Part shown: positions 37,782 through 46,460 of the stretch, piece by piece
Layout of the letters: each line of letters begins with the position of its first letter
How positions within the stretch are numbered: position 1 is the first letter of the stretch
DNA from: Pseudomonas sp. v388
GTDB lineage: Bacteria > Pseudomonadota > Gammaproteobacteria > Pseudomonadales > Pseudomonadaceae
DNA: 64,000 nucleotides
NCBI RefSeq assembly: GCF_003935425.1
Contig: NZ_RHQN01000003.1
Span: 124,001 to 188,000, forward strand
Reading direction: 5' to 3'
Position numbers and translations under genes: made by a program
Notes under the pieces: generated by a model
What the model was told of the DNA's origin: nothing
Databases searched by the model: none
Seen by the model: only the letters and a program-made list of their open reading frames with translations

Positions 37782-37810
37782 AGCCCCGTAAACCATTGAT
37801 TTACGGGGCT
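37782..37810 (-). terminator. Island-borne terminator next to tRNA-Ser
   Basis: AGCCCCGTAAA pairs perfectly with TTTACGGGGCT across 7 nt, with a T-rich run on the minus strand. It is the first thing downstream of tRNA-Ser and resembles the displaced terminator at 31470-31496 in stem length and AGCCCCG arm. Confidence 0.8.
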
Positions 37811-37818
37811 TTTCTATA

Positions 37819-37837
37819 TATGGCGGAGAGATAGGGA
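37819..37837. repeat. Island att site, right (within tRNA-Ser 3' end)
   Basis: The same 19-bp TATGGCGGAGAGATAGGGA as at 31505-31523; bases 37821-37837 are the 3' end of tRNA-Ser including its CCA. Integration restored the tRNA. Confidence 0.85.
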
Positions 37838-37910
37838 TTCGAACCCTAGGTACCGGTGAAGGTACAACGGATTTCGAATCCGTCCCATTCGGCCACTCTG
37901 GCATCTCTCC
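37821..37910 (-). tRNA. tRNA-Ser (CGA anticodon)
   Basis: A 90-nt class II tRNA on the minus strand with acceptor stem GGAGAGA/TCTCTCC, anticodon stem ACGGA/TCCGT, loop TTCGAAA (anticodon CGA, reads UCG), a long variable arm, T-loop GTTCGAATCC and an encoded CCA. Its 3' end is the attachment site of the 31.5-37.8 kb island. Upstream a TATCAT -10 with a GC-rich discriminator is visible. Confidence 0.95.
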
Positions 37911-38001
37911 AACGGCGCGCATGATAACAGGACATTGCGAAAAGGCGAAGCCTTTACGCGGATTTTTTTCGTGCTATCAAGCGCTTGCGTCGTTTGCGAC
38001 C

Positions 38002-38712
38002 TTACAGCGGCACGCCCAGGCGCTTGGCGACTTCTTCGTAGGCTTCGATCACGTCGCCCAGACCCTGGCGGAAGCGGTCCTTGTCCATCTTCTTGCGGGT
38101 GTCTTTGTCCCACAGGCGGCAGCCGTCAGGGCTGAATTCGTCGCCCAGGACGATTTCGCCGTGGAACACGCCGAATTCAAGCTTGAAGTCCACCAGCAGC
38201 AGACCGGCATCGTCGAACAGCTTGGTCAGCACGTCGTTGACCTTGAGGGACAACTCTTTCATGCGCGCCAGATGTTCGGCGGTGCCCCAACCGAATGCCA
38301 CGACGTGGGATTCGTTGATGAACGGGTCGCCCTTGGCGTCGTCTTTCAGAAACAGTTCGAAGGTGTACGGTTCGAGCTTCATGCCCTCTTCCACGCCCAG
38401 GCGCTTGACCAGGCTGCCGGCTGCGTAATTACGCACGACGCACTCGACCGGGATCATGTCCAGCTTCTTGACCAGGCACTCGTTGTCGCCCAGCAGCTTG
38501 TCGAATTGAGTCGGCACGCCGGCTTCTTCGAGCTTCTGCATGATGAAGGCGTTGAACTTGTTGTTCACCATGCCTTTGCGGTCCAGCTGTTCGATGCGCT
38601 TGCCGTCGAACGCCGAGGTGTCGTTACGGAACAGCAGGATCAAGCGGTCGGCGTCGTCGGTCTTGTAAACCGACTTGGCTTTGCCGCGGTAGAGTTCTTC
38701 ACGTTTTTCCAT
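38002..38712 (-). CDS. purC: Phosphoribosylaminoimidazole-succinocarboxamide synthase (SAICAR synthetase)
   Basis: The 236-residue product joins CAIR and aspartate in purine synthesis. It has the size and motifs of bacterial PurC: N-terminal YRGKAKSVY, the RNDTSAFDG segment, [13 protein letters not shown] and [12 protein letters not shown]. It is 28 nt downstream of the metallo-beta-lactamase gene on the same strand and probably the last gene of the dapA-bamC-MBL-purC transcript. Confidence 0.96.
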   Translation of the reverse strand: MEKREELYRGKAKSVYKTDDADRLILLFRNDTSAFDGKRIEQLDRKGMVNNKFNAFIMQKLEEAGVPTQFDKLLGDNECLVKKLDMIPVECVVRNYAAGSLVKRLGVEEGMKLEPYTFELFLKDDAKGDPFINESHVVAFGWGTAEHLARMKELSLKVNDVLTKLFDDAGLLLVDFKLEFGVFHGEIVLGDEFSPDGCRLWDKDTRKKMDKDRFRQGLGDVIEAYEEVAKRLGVPL

Positions 38713-38740
38713 GATGGGCTCCGCTTGCTAAGTAGTTGGG

Positions 38741-39499
38741 CTAGGCGATATGTCGCCAGTCGAGCCCTGAATCTTGATCGGCCAGTTGCAGCCAGTCCGG
38801 GTCGCACCCGAGGGTGTCGACGAAACATTGCCGGGCCAGCTGCGGCAGGTTGTTCTTGCTGCTGATGTGGGCCAGCACCAGATGTTGCAGCCCCTTCCAC
38901 CCCAGCTCGCTCACCAGGTTGGCGGCCTGATGGTTGTTCAAATGTCCGGTCTCACACCCCACGCGCTGCTTGAGAAAGACCGGGTAATGGCCTCGGGCAA
39001 GCATGTCGCGACAGTGGTTTGCTTCGATCATCAAGGCATCCAGGCCCTGATAACGGTCCAGCACCCTGGCGCAGTAAGACCCCAGGTCGGTCAGCACACC
39101 GAAACGGCGGCGGCCATCGCTGAAAACGAATTGCGTCGGCTCCAGCGCGTCGTGGGATACCGACACCACATCGATGTTCAGCCCACCCACTTCGAGCCGT
39201 TGCCCGCACGCCACCGTACCTGTGACCTCAACCGGCTTGCGCATCCCGCGCAAGGTGCCGTTGCTCATGTAGACCGGCAGATTGTAGCGCCGAGACAGCA
39301 AACCCACGCCATGCACGTGGTCGGCATGTTCGTGGGTCACCAGGATCGCGCTCAGCTGCTCGGCGCCGATACCGAGTCGGGCCAGACGCCGTTCGGTTTC
39401 CCGCAGCGAGAAACCGCAATCGACCAGCACGTACGTATCGTTGCTTGCGACCAGCGTGCCATTGCCACGGCTGCCGCTGCCCAGAACCGCGAAACGCAC
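38741..39499 (-). CDS. Metallo-beta-lactamase-fold hydrolase (YycJ-like)
   Basis: The product (252 aa) has the MBL metal motif THEHADHVHG (HxHxDH) and later His residues (MIEANHCRDML, LGHLNNHQAAN-like segment). Proteins of this subgroup include YycJ/WalJ-type putative nucleases; the role here is not established. Its start is directly after the bamC stop and it continues into purC, so it is operonic. Confidence 0.88.
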   Translation of the reverse strand: MRFAVLGSGSRGNGTLVASNDTYVLVDCGFSLRETERRLARLGIGAEQLSAILVTHEHADHVHGVGLLSRRYNLPVYMSNGTLRGMRKPVEVTGTVACGQRLEVGGLNIDVVSVSHDALEPTQFVFSDGRRRFGVLTDLGSYCARVLDRYQGLDALMIEANHCRDMLARGHYPVFLKQRVGCETGHLNNHQAANLVSELGWKGLQHLVLAHISSKNNLPQLARQCFVDTLGCDPDWLQLADQDSGLDWRHIA

Positions 39500-40615
39500 T
39501 TAACCCAGGTTGTCTTGAATAACGCTCAACACCCGGCGTGCGACATCGGCCGGCGCTACGGTGTTGATGTTCTTCTCGACGGTCACCTGCACGCTGTCAC
39601 CCACTTTGCTCAAGCGGACCTGATAGCGTTCGGCACGGGCTTCGATTTCTTCCTTGCTGGCATCGCTGCCGAACAGACGACCGAAGAAACCTGGCTGGTT
39701 TTCCGGAGTCTTGGCTTTTTCGGCCAGGTTGATGTAGTACAAGCCCAGGCTGCGGTTGATGTCTTCCACGCGCCAGTCGCCCTGATCCAGGGCGCGACCT
39801 ACGCTGGACCAGGCACGATCCAGGTCCGCGCCGACGCTCAGCACCGGGTTGCCGCTGCCGTCTTCGCTCAGCGAAACGCGGCTTGGGGTGTCGTAGTCCT
39901 GGGCGGCGAGCAGGGAAACCGAACCGCCCTTCTCGGCGTTGCGGTTCATGCTGGCCAGCAGATCGTCGGTCAGGGCTGCGTCCAGGCCGACGTTGGTGGT
40001 GCGCGACGGAAACTCGGCCTGCGCCGTGCTGCCTGCCGGGCGCTCAACGCTGACGACGTAGACTTCGCTGGTGTTGCGCTGCACGCCCGGCTCGATGCGA
40101 ACCCGCACGCGAGTCTCGGCATCGGCGGCGGTACCGCTGGCGCTCATGCGCTGGGCAACCGAAGCGGACAGCTCATCCAGACGCTGCCAGGTGGAGCTGA
40201 ATTCGCCAGTCTGCGGACGCTCTTCAGCGATGCGGAAACCGTTGTCTTCGAAGTACTGATGCGCCACCGGCCAGACTTCGGCAGGCGGACGCTGAACCAG
40301 GATCCAGCGCGCGTCGCCGCTTTGCTGCAGGCTGAAATCGCTCGAATCCGAGCTGGTGGCCAGCGGCTGCGGACGAGGCACGACGTATTCGCCCTTCACG
40401 GTGCTGTCGGCCACGTTGCGCGGGATCGGCAACAGCGGGTCGAGCCGCTTGCTGCTGGAAATGTCACCAGGCACTTGCATGGCTGGGGTCTGGGTGGCTT
40501 CCAGGTAATCGCTGCCGCGATCACGGAAGTAGCCATCTTCACCCCAGATCCAACCGCAACCGCTGGTGCTGGAGATAATCAAGGCAAGTGCGGAAAGTCC
40601 GGCCAATCGCTTCAT
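39500..40615 (-). CDS. bamC: Outer-membrane assembly lipoprotein BamC
   Basis: The product (371 aa) has a lipoprotein signal MKRLAGLSALALIISSTSGC with the lipidated Cys at 20. BamC is an accessory lipoprotein of the BAM complex, which inserts beta-barrel proteins into the outer membrane. Two helix-grip domains are expected and the C-terminal half fits. Start at 40615 rather than 40633 keeps the signal peptide. It follows dapA by 18 nt, the usual dapA-bamC order. Confidence 0.92.
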   Translation of the reverse strand: MKRLAGLSALALIISSTSGCGWIWGEDGYFRDRGSDYLEATQTPAMQVPGDISSSKRLDPLLPIPRNVADSTVKGEYVVPRPQPLATSSDSSDFSLQQSGDARWILVQRPPAEVWPVAHQYFEDNGFRIAEERPQTGEFSSTWQRLDELSASVAQRMSASGTAADAETRVRVRIEPGVQRNTSEVYVVSVERPAGSTAQAEFPSRTTNVGLDAALTDDLLASMNRNAEKGGSVSLLAAQDYDTPSRVSLSEDGSGNPVLSVGADLDRAWSSVGRALDQGDWRVEDINRSLGLYYINLAEKAKTPENQPGFFGRLFGSDASKEEIEARAERYQVRLSKVGDSVQVTVEKNINTVAPADVARRVLSVIQDNLG

Positions 40616-40633
40616 TGCGTAGTGCTTCCTCAA

Positions 40634-41512
40634 TTAAACCAATACGCCGGACTGGCGCAGGGCCTGTCGCAGCGGTTCGTGACAGGCTGCGCTGAGCCAG
40701 GTGAGCGGCAGACGAATCCCGTCCGGCATCATACCCATTTCATGCAAGGCCCATTTCACGGGGATAGGGTTGGATTCGATGAACAGTGTGTTGTTGAGCG
40801 GCATGAGCTTTTCGTGGATCGCCCGGGCAGTCTCGGCATCGCCACGCATGGCGGCTGCGCACAGCTCGCTCATGGCGCGCGGGGCAACGTTGGCGGTCAC
40901 CGAGATATTGCCCTTGCCGCCTGCCAGCATCAGCTCGACCGCCGTAGCGTCATCACCGGAATAGACCAGGAAATCGCTGCTCACACCGGCCAGGATGTCC
41001 TTGGCGCGCTGCAGGTTACCGGTCGCTTCCTTGATGCCGACGATGTTGTGGACCGACGACAGGCGAATGACGGTCTCGGCCAGCATGTCGCAAGCGGTAC
41101 GGCCCGGCACGTTGTAGAGGATCTGCGGGATGTCTACCGCCTGGGCGATATGGCTGAAGTGCTGGAACAGGCCTTCCTGGGTCGGCTTGTTGTAGTAAGG
41201 CGTCACCAGCAGGCACGCGTCGGCACCGGCGGTCTTGGCGTTGGTCGTCAGCTCGACGGCCTCGCGGGTCGAATTGGCACCCGTGCCGGCGATGACCGGA
41301 ATGCGACCGGCCACCTGATCGACCACGCGACGAATGACTTCGATGTGCTCGCTCACGTCCAGGGTCGCCGACTCGCCCGTCGTGCCGACGGCAACGATGG
41401 CGTTGGTGCCCTCTTGCAAGTGGAAGTCCACCAGTTTGCTCAGGCTGTCCCAGTCCAGACGACCTTGTGCATCCATGGGTGTGACCAGTGCCACCATACT
41501 GCCCGCAATCAT
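40634..41512 (-). CDS. dapA: 4-hydroxy-tetrahydrodipicolinate synthase
   Basis: The product (292 aa) condenses pyruvate with aspartate semialdehyde in lysine/diaminopimelate synthesis. Seen: GTTGESATL, the Tyr in LYNVPGRT, and the Schiff-base Lys in GIKEATGNL. Start at 41512 ([13 protein letters not shown]) matches the family; the frame is open to 41596. It heads the dapA-bamC-MBL-purC gene run. Confidence 0.96.
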   Translation of the reverse strand: MIAGSMVALVTPMDAQGRLDWDSLSKLVDFHLQEGTNAIVAVGTTGESATLDVSEHIEVIRRVVDQVAGRIPVIAGTGANSTREAVELTTNAKTAGADACLLVTPYYNKPTQEGLFQHFSHIAQAVDIPQILYNVPGRTACDMLAETVIRLSSVHNIVGIKEATGNLQRAKDILAGVSSDFLVYSGDDATAVELMLAGGKGNISVTANVAPRAMSELCAAAMRGDAETARAIHEKLMPLNNTLFIESNPIPVKWALHEMGMMPDGIRLPLTWLSAACHEPLRQALRQSGVLV

Positions 41513-41836
41513 GCAACCGCTCCTGCCGGAAAAAGAGAGCGGTAATGGTACTGGCGCCATCAGCCTTGTACAAGCAAAGTACCGCGCTGCGAGCATTCCC
41601 CTGAGCGTTGGTTTTCGCTACCCTTCTTGCTTTGATCGGTACTGGCCCGCCGCGCACCTCATTCAATCGGTCGATTCTGCCGCCAGAAGCCCTGCTCCGG
41701 CGCCCTGCAGCCCCGCCATGGCGTTGCCATGCGGGTTTGTCGCGCTTGAGTCGAAAGAACATGGCGCGCGCTCGATCACCCAATCGCCCCGGCAGGTCCG
41801 AAAATGTACCGACCGCTCATCGTCTAGGAAAGCTGC
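41513..41836. other. Divergent intergenic region dapA / gcvR-like
   Basis: About 324 nt with no gene I can support. It must hold the promoters of the two divergent operons, but I do not see a convincing -35/-10 pair or operator. Confidence 0.5.
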
Positions 41837-42400
41837 ATGTCGTCCACCCCCACAGTTCGCGAACAATTCCTTGTCATCAGTGCCCTTGGCGCCAACCCCA
41901 TGGAGCTGACCAACGTCCTGTGCCGCGCCAGCCATGAAGCCCGCTGCTCGGTCGTCAGCTCGCGCCTGACTCGTCACGGCGAGTGCAGCGCGTTGATCCT
42001 CCAGCTGTCGGGCAGCTGGGATGCGCTGGCACGCCTGGAGACCGGCCTGCCCGGTCTGTCCAAGAAGCACGCGTTCACCATCAGCGTGGTGCGCAGCGCA
42101 ACGCTCGAAAGCCGACCGGAAGCCCTGCCCTACGTGGCGTACGTCAGCTCGGCGTACCGCCCGGACATCATCAATGAGCTGTGCCAGTTCTTCATCGACC
42201 ATAACGTCGAACTGGAAAACCTGATCTGCGATACCTACCTGGCACCGCAGACCGGCGGCACCATGCTCAATGCCACGTTCACGGTGACGCTGCCGGCCGG
42301 CACCCAGATCAGCTGGCTGCGCGATCAGTTCCTCGATTTCGCCGACGCACTCAATCTCGACGCCCTGATCGAACCGTGGCGCCCACAGGCACCCATGTAA
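41837..42400 (+). CDS. GcvR-like ACT-domain regulator
   Basis: The product (187 aa) has two ACT domains: the first begins FLVISALGANPMELTNVLC, the second starts around YVAYVSSAYRPDIINELC. GcvR in E. coli represses the glycine cleavage operon through GcvA; whether that applies here is inference. It precedes bcp by 10 nt on the same strand, the usual Pseudomonas arrangement. Confidence 0.88.
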   Translation: MSSTPTVREQFLVISALGANPMELTNVLCRASHEARCSVVSSRLTRHGECSALILQLSGSWDALARLETGLPGLSKKHAFTISVVRSATLESRPEALPYVAYVSSAYRPDIINELCQFFIDHNVELENLICDTYLAPQTGGTMLNATFTVTLPAGTQISWLRDQFLDFADALNLDALIEPWRPQAPM

Positions 42401-42410
42401 GGAAATTCCG

Positions 42411-42881
42411 ATGGCCGTAGCAGTAGACCAACCCGTTCCAGACTTCCAGGCCGCCGCCACCAGCGGACAGGCCGTGAGTCTTTCGGCACTCAAGGGCCGA
42501 CAGGTAGTGATTTATTTCTACCCCAAGGACAACACGCCCGGCTGCACCACCCAGGGCCAGGACTTCCGTGATCACATCGGGCAGTTCGAGGCGGCCAACA
42601 CTCTGGTGTTCGGCGTATCCCGCGACAGCCTCAAGACCCACGAGAACTTCAAGGCCAAGCAGTCATTCACCTTCGAGCTGATTTCGGACAAGGAAGAAGC
42701 GCTCTGCCAGCTGTTCGATGTCATCAAGCTCAAGAAGCTGTATGGCAAGGAATATCTGGGCGTCGATCGCAGCACGTTCCTGATCGACAAGGACGGCATC
42801 CTGCGTCACGAATGGCGCGGCGTTAAGGTGCCAGGCCACATCGCCGACGTGCTTGCCAAGGCACAGGCACTCAACGGCTGA
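42411..42881 (+). CDS. bcp: Thioredoxin-dependent peroxiredoxin (Bcp/PrxQ)
   Basis: The product (156 aa) is a Bcp-type peroxiredoxin that reduces peroxides. The peroxidatic Cys is Cys45 in NTPGCTTQG. The second Cys five residues later, found in E. coli Bcp, is replaced by Gln50, so the resolving thiol would have to be another Cys (there is one in ALCQLFDV) or an external partner. It is coupled closely to the gcvR-like gene. Confidence 0.92.
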   Translation: MAVAVDQPVPDFQAAATSGQAVSLSALKGRQVVIYFYPKDNTPGCTTQGQDFRDHIGQFEAANTLVFGVSRDSLKTHENFKAKQSFTFELISDKEEALCQLFDVIKLKKLYGKEYLGVDRSTFLIDKDGILRHEWRGVKVPGHIADVLAKAQALNG

Positions 42882-42960
42882 CAGCCGGCATTCGCTGCGA
42901 CATGCAACGTGTCGCAGTGGCTGGTCGATTTCGGCCGCCGGAACAGGCGTTCGTGCAGGC

Positions 42961-43212
42961 TCAGGCTTTGCGCAACCAGTAGCTGTAGACGCCCGCTACC
43001 ACTTCTTCATGCAGCAGCTCGTGCCCCGCCAGTCTGGCGAAGGTGCGGAAATCGCGCTGCGATCCGGCGTCGGTCGCCACGATCTTGAGCACCGCGCCGC
43101 TGGCCAGGCGATTGAGTTCCATCTTGGCCTTGAGCAAGGGCAGCGGGCAATTGAGTCCGCTGGCGTCCAGCTCGGCGTCGCAGGCTTGAGGGCGGGCTAC
43201 AGCGTCAGACAT
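42961..43212 (-). CDS. tusA: TusA-like sulfurtransferase
   Basis: The product (83 aa) has the TusA/SirA fold with the CPxP motif in LNCPLPLLKAKMEL (persulfide-carrying Cys). It carries sulfur for tRNA thiolation or related pathways. Start at 43212 (MSDAVAR) is preferred, since the upstream extension to 43296 has no homologous part. It is divergent from the bepA-like gene. Confidence 0.86.
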   Translation of the reverse strand: MSDAVARPQACDAELDASGLNCPLPLLKAKMELNRLASGAVLKIVATDAGSQRDFRTFARLAGHELLHEEVVAGVYSYWLRKA

Positions 43213-43375
43213 TTTTTCTCTCCAAAGGAACGCTCCAGACGCACGCCTTGGCTCGCACGGCAGGACGAACAGGCAGCTCTCGGACATTTCAGACAAGACG
43301 GCAAGGATACCGCACTCTGGTCAGCAAGCCATTGAGCCAGCTACAGTACGTGCTCACCAGCCCAGAGCTTCGTGC

Positions 43376-44809
43376 ATGAATTTTCTGCGTCCTACACTGC
43401 TCACGCTCGCCTGCCTGCTCAGCGCGCCCGTCCTGGCCGATGATCTTCCATCGCTGGGCGACGCCAGCTCCGCCATCGTCTCGCCCGAACAGGAACACCA
43501 GCTCGGACGCGCCTGGCTGGGCCTGTTGCGCGGTCAGGTCAGCCAATTATCCGACCCTCAGCTCAAGGACTACGTCGAGACCTCGGTCTACCGGCTGGCC
43601 GAGACCAGCCAGGTCCAGGATCGCCGCCTTGAGTTCATCCTGATCAACAGCCCCCAGTTGAACGCCTTCGCGGCACCGGGCGGAATCATCGGGGTCAATG
43701 GCGGGTTGTTTCTCAACGCGCAGACCGAAGGGGAATACGCCTCGGTGCTGGCCCACGAACTGGCGCACTTGTCACAGCGCCACTTCGCTCGCGGTATCGA
43801 GGCCCAACAGCGCATGCAGGTGCCGGTCATGGCCGCCATGCTTGCCGGCATCGTCATGGCCGCCGCTGGCGCGGGGGACGCGGGCATTGCCGCCATTGCC
43901 GGTTCCCAGGCCGCCGCCATTCAGGAACAACGCCGCTTTTCACGCCAGAACGAACAGGAAGCCGACCGGATCGGCATCCTCAACCTGGAGCGTGCCGGCT
44001 ACGACCCTCGCAATATGCCGACCATGTTCGAGCGCCTGATGCGGCAATACCGTTTCGACGCCCGCCCGCCGGAATTCCTGCTGACTCACCCGGTCAGCGA
44101 ATCGCGGATCGCCGACACCCGCAACCGTGCCGAGCAGTCCAAACCCGGCGGCAAGGAAGACAGCCTGCTGTATCAGTTGATGCGTGCCCGTGTCGCGCTG
44201 ATCTACGAGGAAACCCCTGGCATCGCCGCCAAGCGCTTCCGCGCGCAGCTGACCGAGAATCCCAAATCCGATGCTGCGCGTTACGGCCTGGCTATCGCGC
44301 AGATCAAGGGCGGCCAGCTCAACGAAGCTCGGGAAGGCCTCAAGCCGTTGCTGGACAAGGCACCTAACGACATCACCTACAACCTGACCCAGATCGAGCT
44401 GGACATCACCAACAACCGCCTGGCTGACGCGCAGCAACGGGTCGACCGCATGCTGGGCCTGTATCCGGCCAACTATCCGCTCAATGACGTGCGCATCGAT
44501 GTGCTGCTCAAGCAGAACCGCACCGCCGAGGCGGAAAAGGCGCTTGAAGCGCTGCTGAAAACCCGCCCAGACGATCCAGACATCTGGTATGTGGTGGCGG
44601 AAACCCGCGGCCTGAACGGCAACACCATCGGCCTGCATCAGGCTCGCGCTGAATACTTCGCGCTGGTGGGAGATTTCCGGCAAGCCATCCAGCAACTGGA
44701 CTTCGCCAAGCGCCGCGCCAGTAACAACTTCCAGCTGGCGTCACGGATCGACGCAAGGCAGAAAGACCTGATCGAACAGGAGCGGATGGTCAAAGGAATG
44801 ATGAACTGA
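43376..44809 (+). CDS. bepA: M48 family metalloprotease with TPR repeats (BepA-like)
   Basis: The product (477 aa) has a signal peptide (cleavage likely after VLA), the zinc motif VLAHELAHLSQRH (HExxH) and a third ligand Glu in EADRIG. A tetratricopeptide region follows from about residue 300. BepA acts in the periplasm as protease and chaperone for outer-membrane proteins. It is followed by a REP pair overlapping the nadA stop. Confidence 0.92.
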   Translation: MNFLRPTLLTLACLLSAPVLADDLPSLGDASSAIVSPEQEHQLGRAWLGLLRGQVSQLSDPQLKDYVETSVYRLAETSQVQDRRLEFILINSPQLNAFAAPGGIIGVNGGLFLNAQTEGEYASVLAHELAHLSQRHFARGIEAQQRMQVPVMAAMLAGIVMAAAGAGDAGIAAIAGSQAAAIQEQRRFSRQNEQEADRIGILNLERAGYDPRNMPTMFERLMRQYRFDARPPEFLLTHPVSESRIADTRNRAEQSKPGGKEDSLLYQLMRARVALIYEETPGIAAKRFRAQLTENPKSDAARYGLAIAQIKGGQLNEAREGLKPLLDKAPNDITYNLTQIELDITNNRLADAQQRVDRMLGLYPANYPLNDVRIDVLLKQNRTAEAEKALEALLKTRPDDPDIWYVVAETRGLNGNTIGLHQARAEYFALVGDFRQAIQQLDFAKRRASNNFQLASRIDARQKDLIEQERMVKGMMN

Positions 44810-44811
44810 CT

Positions 44812-44908
44812 GCAGGAGCACGCTCGCCGCGAAGGCGGGGTGTCAGGCCGCACACCTGCGGCGGATGCACCACACTCTTCGCGCTTCGCGGACAAGTCCG
44901 CTCCTACG
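44812..44908. repeat. REP pair (inverted) overlapping the nadA stop codon
   Basis: GCAGGAGCACGCTCGCCGCG at the left and CGCGGACAAGTCCGCTCCTA at the right. The nadA TAG (44904-44906) lies in the right REP unit. It separates the convergent bepA-like and nadA genes. Confidence 0.75.
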
Positions 44909-45962
44909 CATTCCCCGCCTGACGCAGGCGTGCAGCCTGGGTGAAGTCGAGCATACGCTGCAACGGGCGCACTGCCTGGGGAATCAGCGCCGGGTCGACG
45001 AAGATCTCGTTACTGCCCTCTCTAAGGCACTGCAAGGTGCGCTCAAGCGTATTCATCGCCATCCACGGGCAATGCGCGCAACTGCGGCATGCTGCGCCGT
45101 TACCGGCCGTGGGCGCTTCGATGAAGATCTTGTCCGGGCACAGCTGCTGCATCTTGTAGAAAATGCCGCGATCGGTCGCCACGATGAACGTCTTGTTCGG
45201 CATGCGCTGCGCGGCAGCGATGATCTGACTGGTGGACCCTACGGCATCGGCCAGCTCAATCACCGACTCCGGCGATTCCGGATGCACCAGCACTGCCGCT
45301 TCGGGATACAGCGCCTTCATGTCTTCAAGCTGCTTGGACTTGAACTCTTCATGGACGATGCAGGCACCGTCCCACAGCAGCATGTCAGCGCCCGTCTGCC
45401 GTTGAATGTAGCGCCCCAGATGTTTATCCGGCGCCCAGATGATCTTCTCGCCGTTATCCATCAGGCTCTCGACGATTTCCAGCGCACAGCCTGAGGTCAC
45501 CACCCAGTCGGCACGCGCTTTCACGGCGGCCGAGGTATTGGCATAGACCACCACGGTGCGCTCCGGGTGCTGATCGCAGAACGCCGAGAACTCATCGACC
45601 GGGCAACCGACATCGAGCGAACAGGTCGCCTCCAGAGTCGGCATGAGTACCCGCTTTTCCGGATTCAGAATCTTGGCAGTCTCGCCCATGAACCGAACAC
45701 CGGCCACCAGAACGGTTTTCGCCGAATGGTTATTGCTGAAGCGCGCCATCTCCAGCGAATCAGACACACAACCGCCTGTCTCCTCAGCCAGGGCCTGGAT
45801 AACCGGATCACAGTAGTAATGGGCAACCAGCACCGCGTCCTGCTTTTTGAGCTCAGCGGCGATTTCAGCGCGGTAATGCGCCTGTTCTGCGGGACTCAAC
45901 GCCTTGGGCTGCTTGGCATCGAGGTGCGCCTGCACCAGAAAGCGTTCGGAAATCTGCGTCAT
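44904..45962 (-). CDS. nadA: Quinolinate synthase A
   Basis: The 352-residue product makes quinolinate from iminoaspartate and DHAP in NAD synthesis. It is an iron-sulfur enzyme; candidate cluster Cys are visible in [18 protein letters not shown] and CRSCAHCPW. Start at 45962 (MTQISERF) by alignment; the frame is open to 45986. Its stop codon sits within a REP element. Confidence 0.95.
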   Translation of the reverse strand: MTQISERFLVQAHLDAKQPKALSPAEQAHYRAEIAAELKKQDAVLVAHYYCDPVIQALAEETGGCVSDSLEMARFSNNHSAKTVLVAGVRFMGETAKILNPEKRVLMPTLEATCSLDVGCPVDEFSAFCDQHPERTVVVYANTSAAVKARADWVVTSGCALEIVESLMDNGEKIIWAPDKHLGRYIQRQTGADMLLWDGACIVHEEFKSKQLEDMKALYPEAAVLVHPESPESVIELADAVGSTSQIIAAAQRMPNKTFIVATDRGIFYKMQQLCPDKIFIEAPTAGNGAACRSCAHCPWMAMNTLERTLQCLREGSNEIFVDPALIPQAVRPLQRMLDFTQAARLRQAGNA

Positions 45963-46024
45963 GTTAGCGAGACCTGAAGGCGCCAAAGCGCGAAAGGCAA
46001 GTTTACACCCGTTGGGCAGGCGTT

Positions 46025-46064
46025 AAAAAAGCCGGGAGGCCTCACTCGCGGTGGGCCTTCCAGC
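46025..46064 (-). terminator. Second terminator-like hairpin upstream of nadA
   Basis: On the minus strand GCTGGAAGGCCCAC pairs imperfectly with GTGAGGCCTCCCGGC and a T6 run follows. Its AGCTGGAAGGCC arm also occurs in the tRNA-Lys terminator at 46261-46306. Apart from these two hairpins I see nothing in 45963-46321. Confidence 0.6.
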
Positions 46065-46260
46065 TTCAAGTACGTGCCTGGCAGCTCATCATCCACGCTG
46101 TCCAAATACTGGCCAACATGCATCATGCGCTGCGTCAGAAGGCGTGCGGATTTTACCGCTAACCGACCCAATTGACACAAATTTTTAGTGCGCCAGGCAT
46201 CAATGAGAACGGTTATCAACCGACACCACTTAGACATGCCATGACCCGAATTCAACGCAA

Positions 46261-46306
46261 AAAAAAGCTGGAGTCCACATCTTCATGTGGCCTTCCAGCT
46301 TTTTTT
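46261..46306 (-). terminator. tRNA-Lys terminator
   Basis: AAAAAAGCTGGA...TCCAGCTTTTTT with an inner CCACAT/ATGTGG stem and CTTC loop. On the minus strand it follows tRNA-Lys by 16 nt and ends in a T-run. Confidence 0.85.
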
Positions 46307-46321
46307 GTACCGCTTCAAATA

Positions 46322-46397
46322 TGGTGGGTCGTGTGGGATTCGAACCTACGACCAATTGGTTAAAAGCCAACTGCTCTACCAACTGAGCTAACGACCC
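46322..46397 (-). tRNA. tRNA-Lys (TTT anticodon)
   Basis: A 76-nt tRNA on the minus strand: acceptor GGGTCGT/ACGACCC, D-arm GCTCAGTTGGTAGAGC, anticodon loop CTTTTAA (anticodon TTT), T-loop GTTCGAATC and encoded CCA. Confidence 0.96.
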
Positions 46398-46414
46398 TCT
46401 GTTGTGTGGCGCGT

Positions 46415-46442
46415 ATATTACTGATTTTTATCAGTTATTCAA
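46415..46442 (-). promoter_or_regulatory. tRNA-Lys promoter
   Basis: -35 TTGAAT (46442-46437), 16-nt spacer, -10 TAATAT (46420-46415), followed by a GC-rich discriminator ACGCGCC typical of stably expressed RNA genes. The spacer contains the dyad ACTGATAAAAATCAGT. Confidence 0.65.
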
Positions 46443-46460
46443 CACCTTTTTTTAAATATT

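Larger units (their letters stand above)
31505..37837. mobile_element. 6.3-kb tRNA-Ser integrative (satellite-like) island with retron cargo
   Basis: The element is bounded by the 19-bp att repeats. Inside are a tyrosine integrase, a serine recombinase, an XRE regulator, a secreted orphan, an inovirus Gp2-like gene and the retron RT-TIR with its ncRNA. Its base composition is clearly more AT-rich than the flanks. It has no capsid, tail or lysis gene, so it is not a full prophage; a phage-satellite or mini-island identity is inference. The integrase lies at the end away from the intact tRNA. Confidence 0.85.

Noticed and set aside
31505-37837. Island as a complete prophage
   Set aside because: No capsid, terminase, tail or lysis genes are present; only integration, regulation, Gp2-like and retron genes.
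37671-37922. 83-aa frame across tRNA-Ser
   Set aside because: It reads through the tRNA and terminator; not a gene.
45959-46255. 98-aa minus-strand frame upstream of nadA
   Set aside because: It crosses a terminator-like hairpin and shows no family pattern; probably chance.
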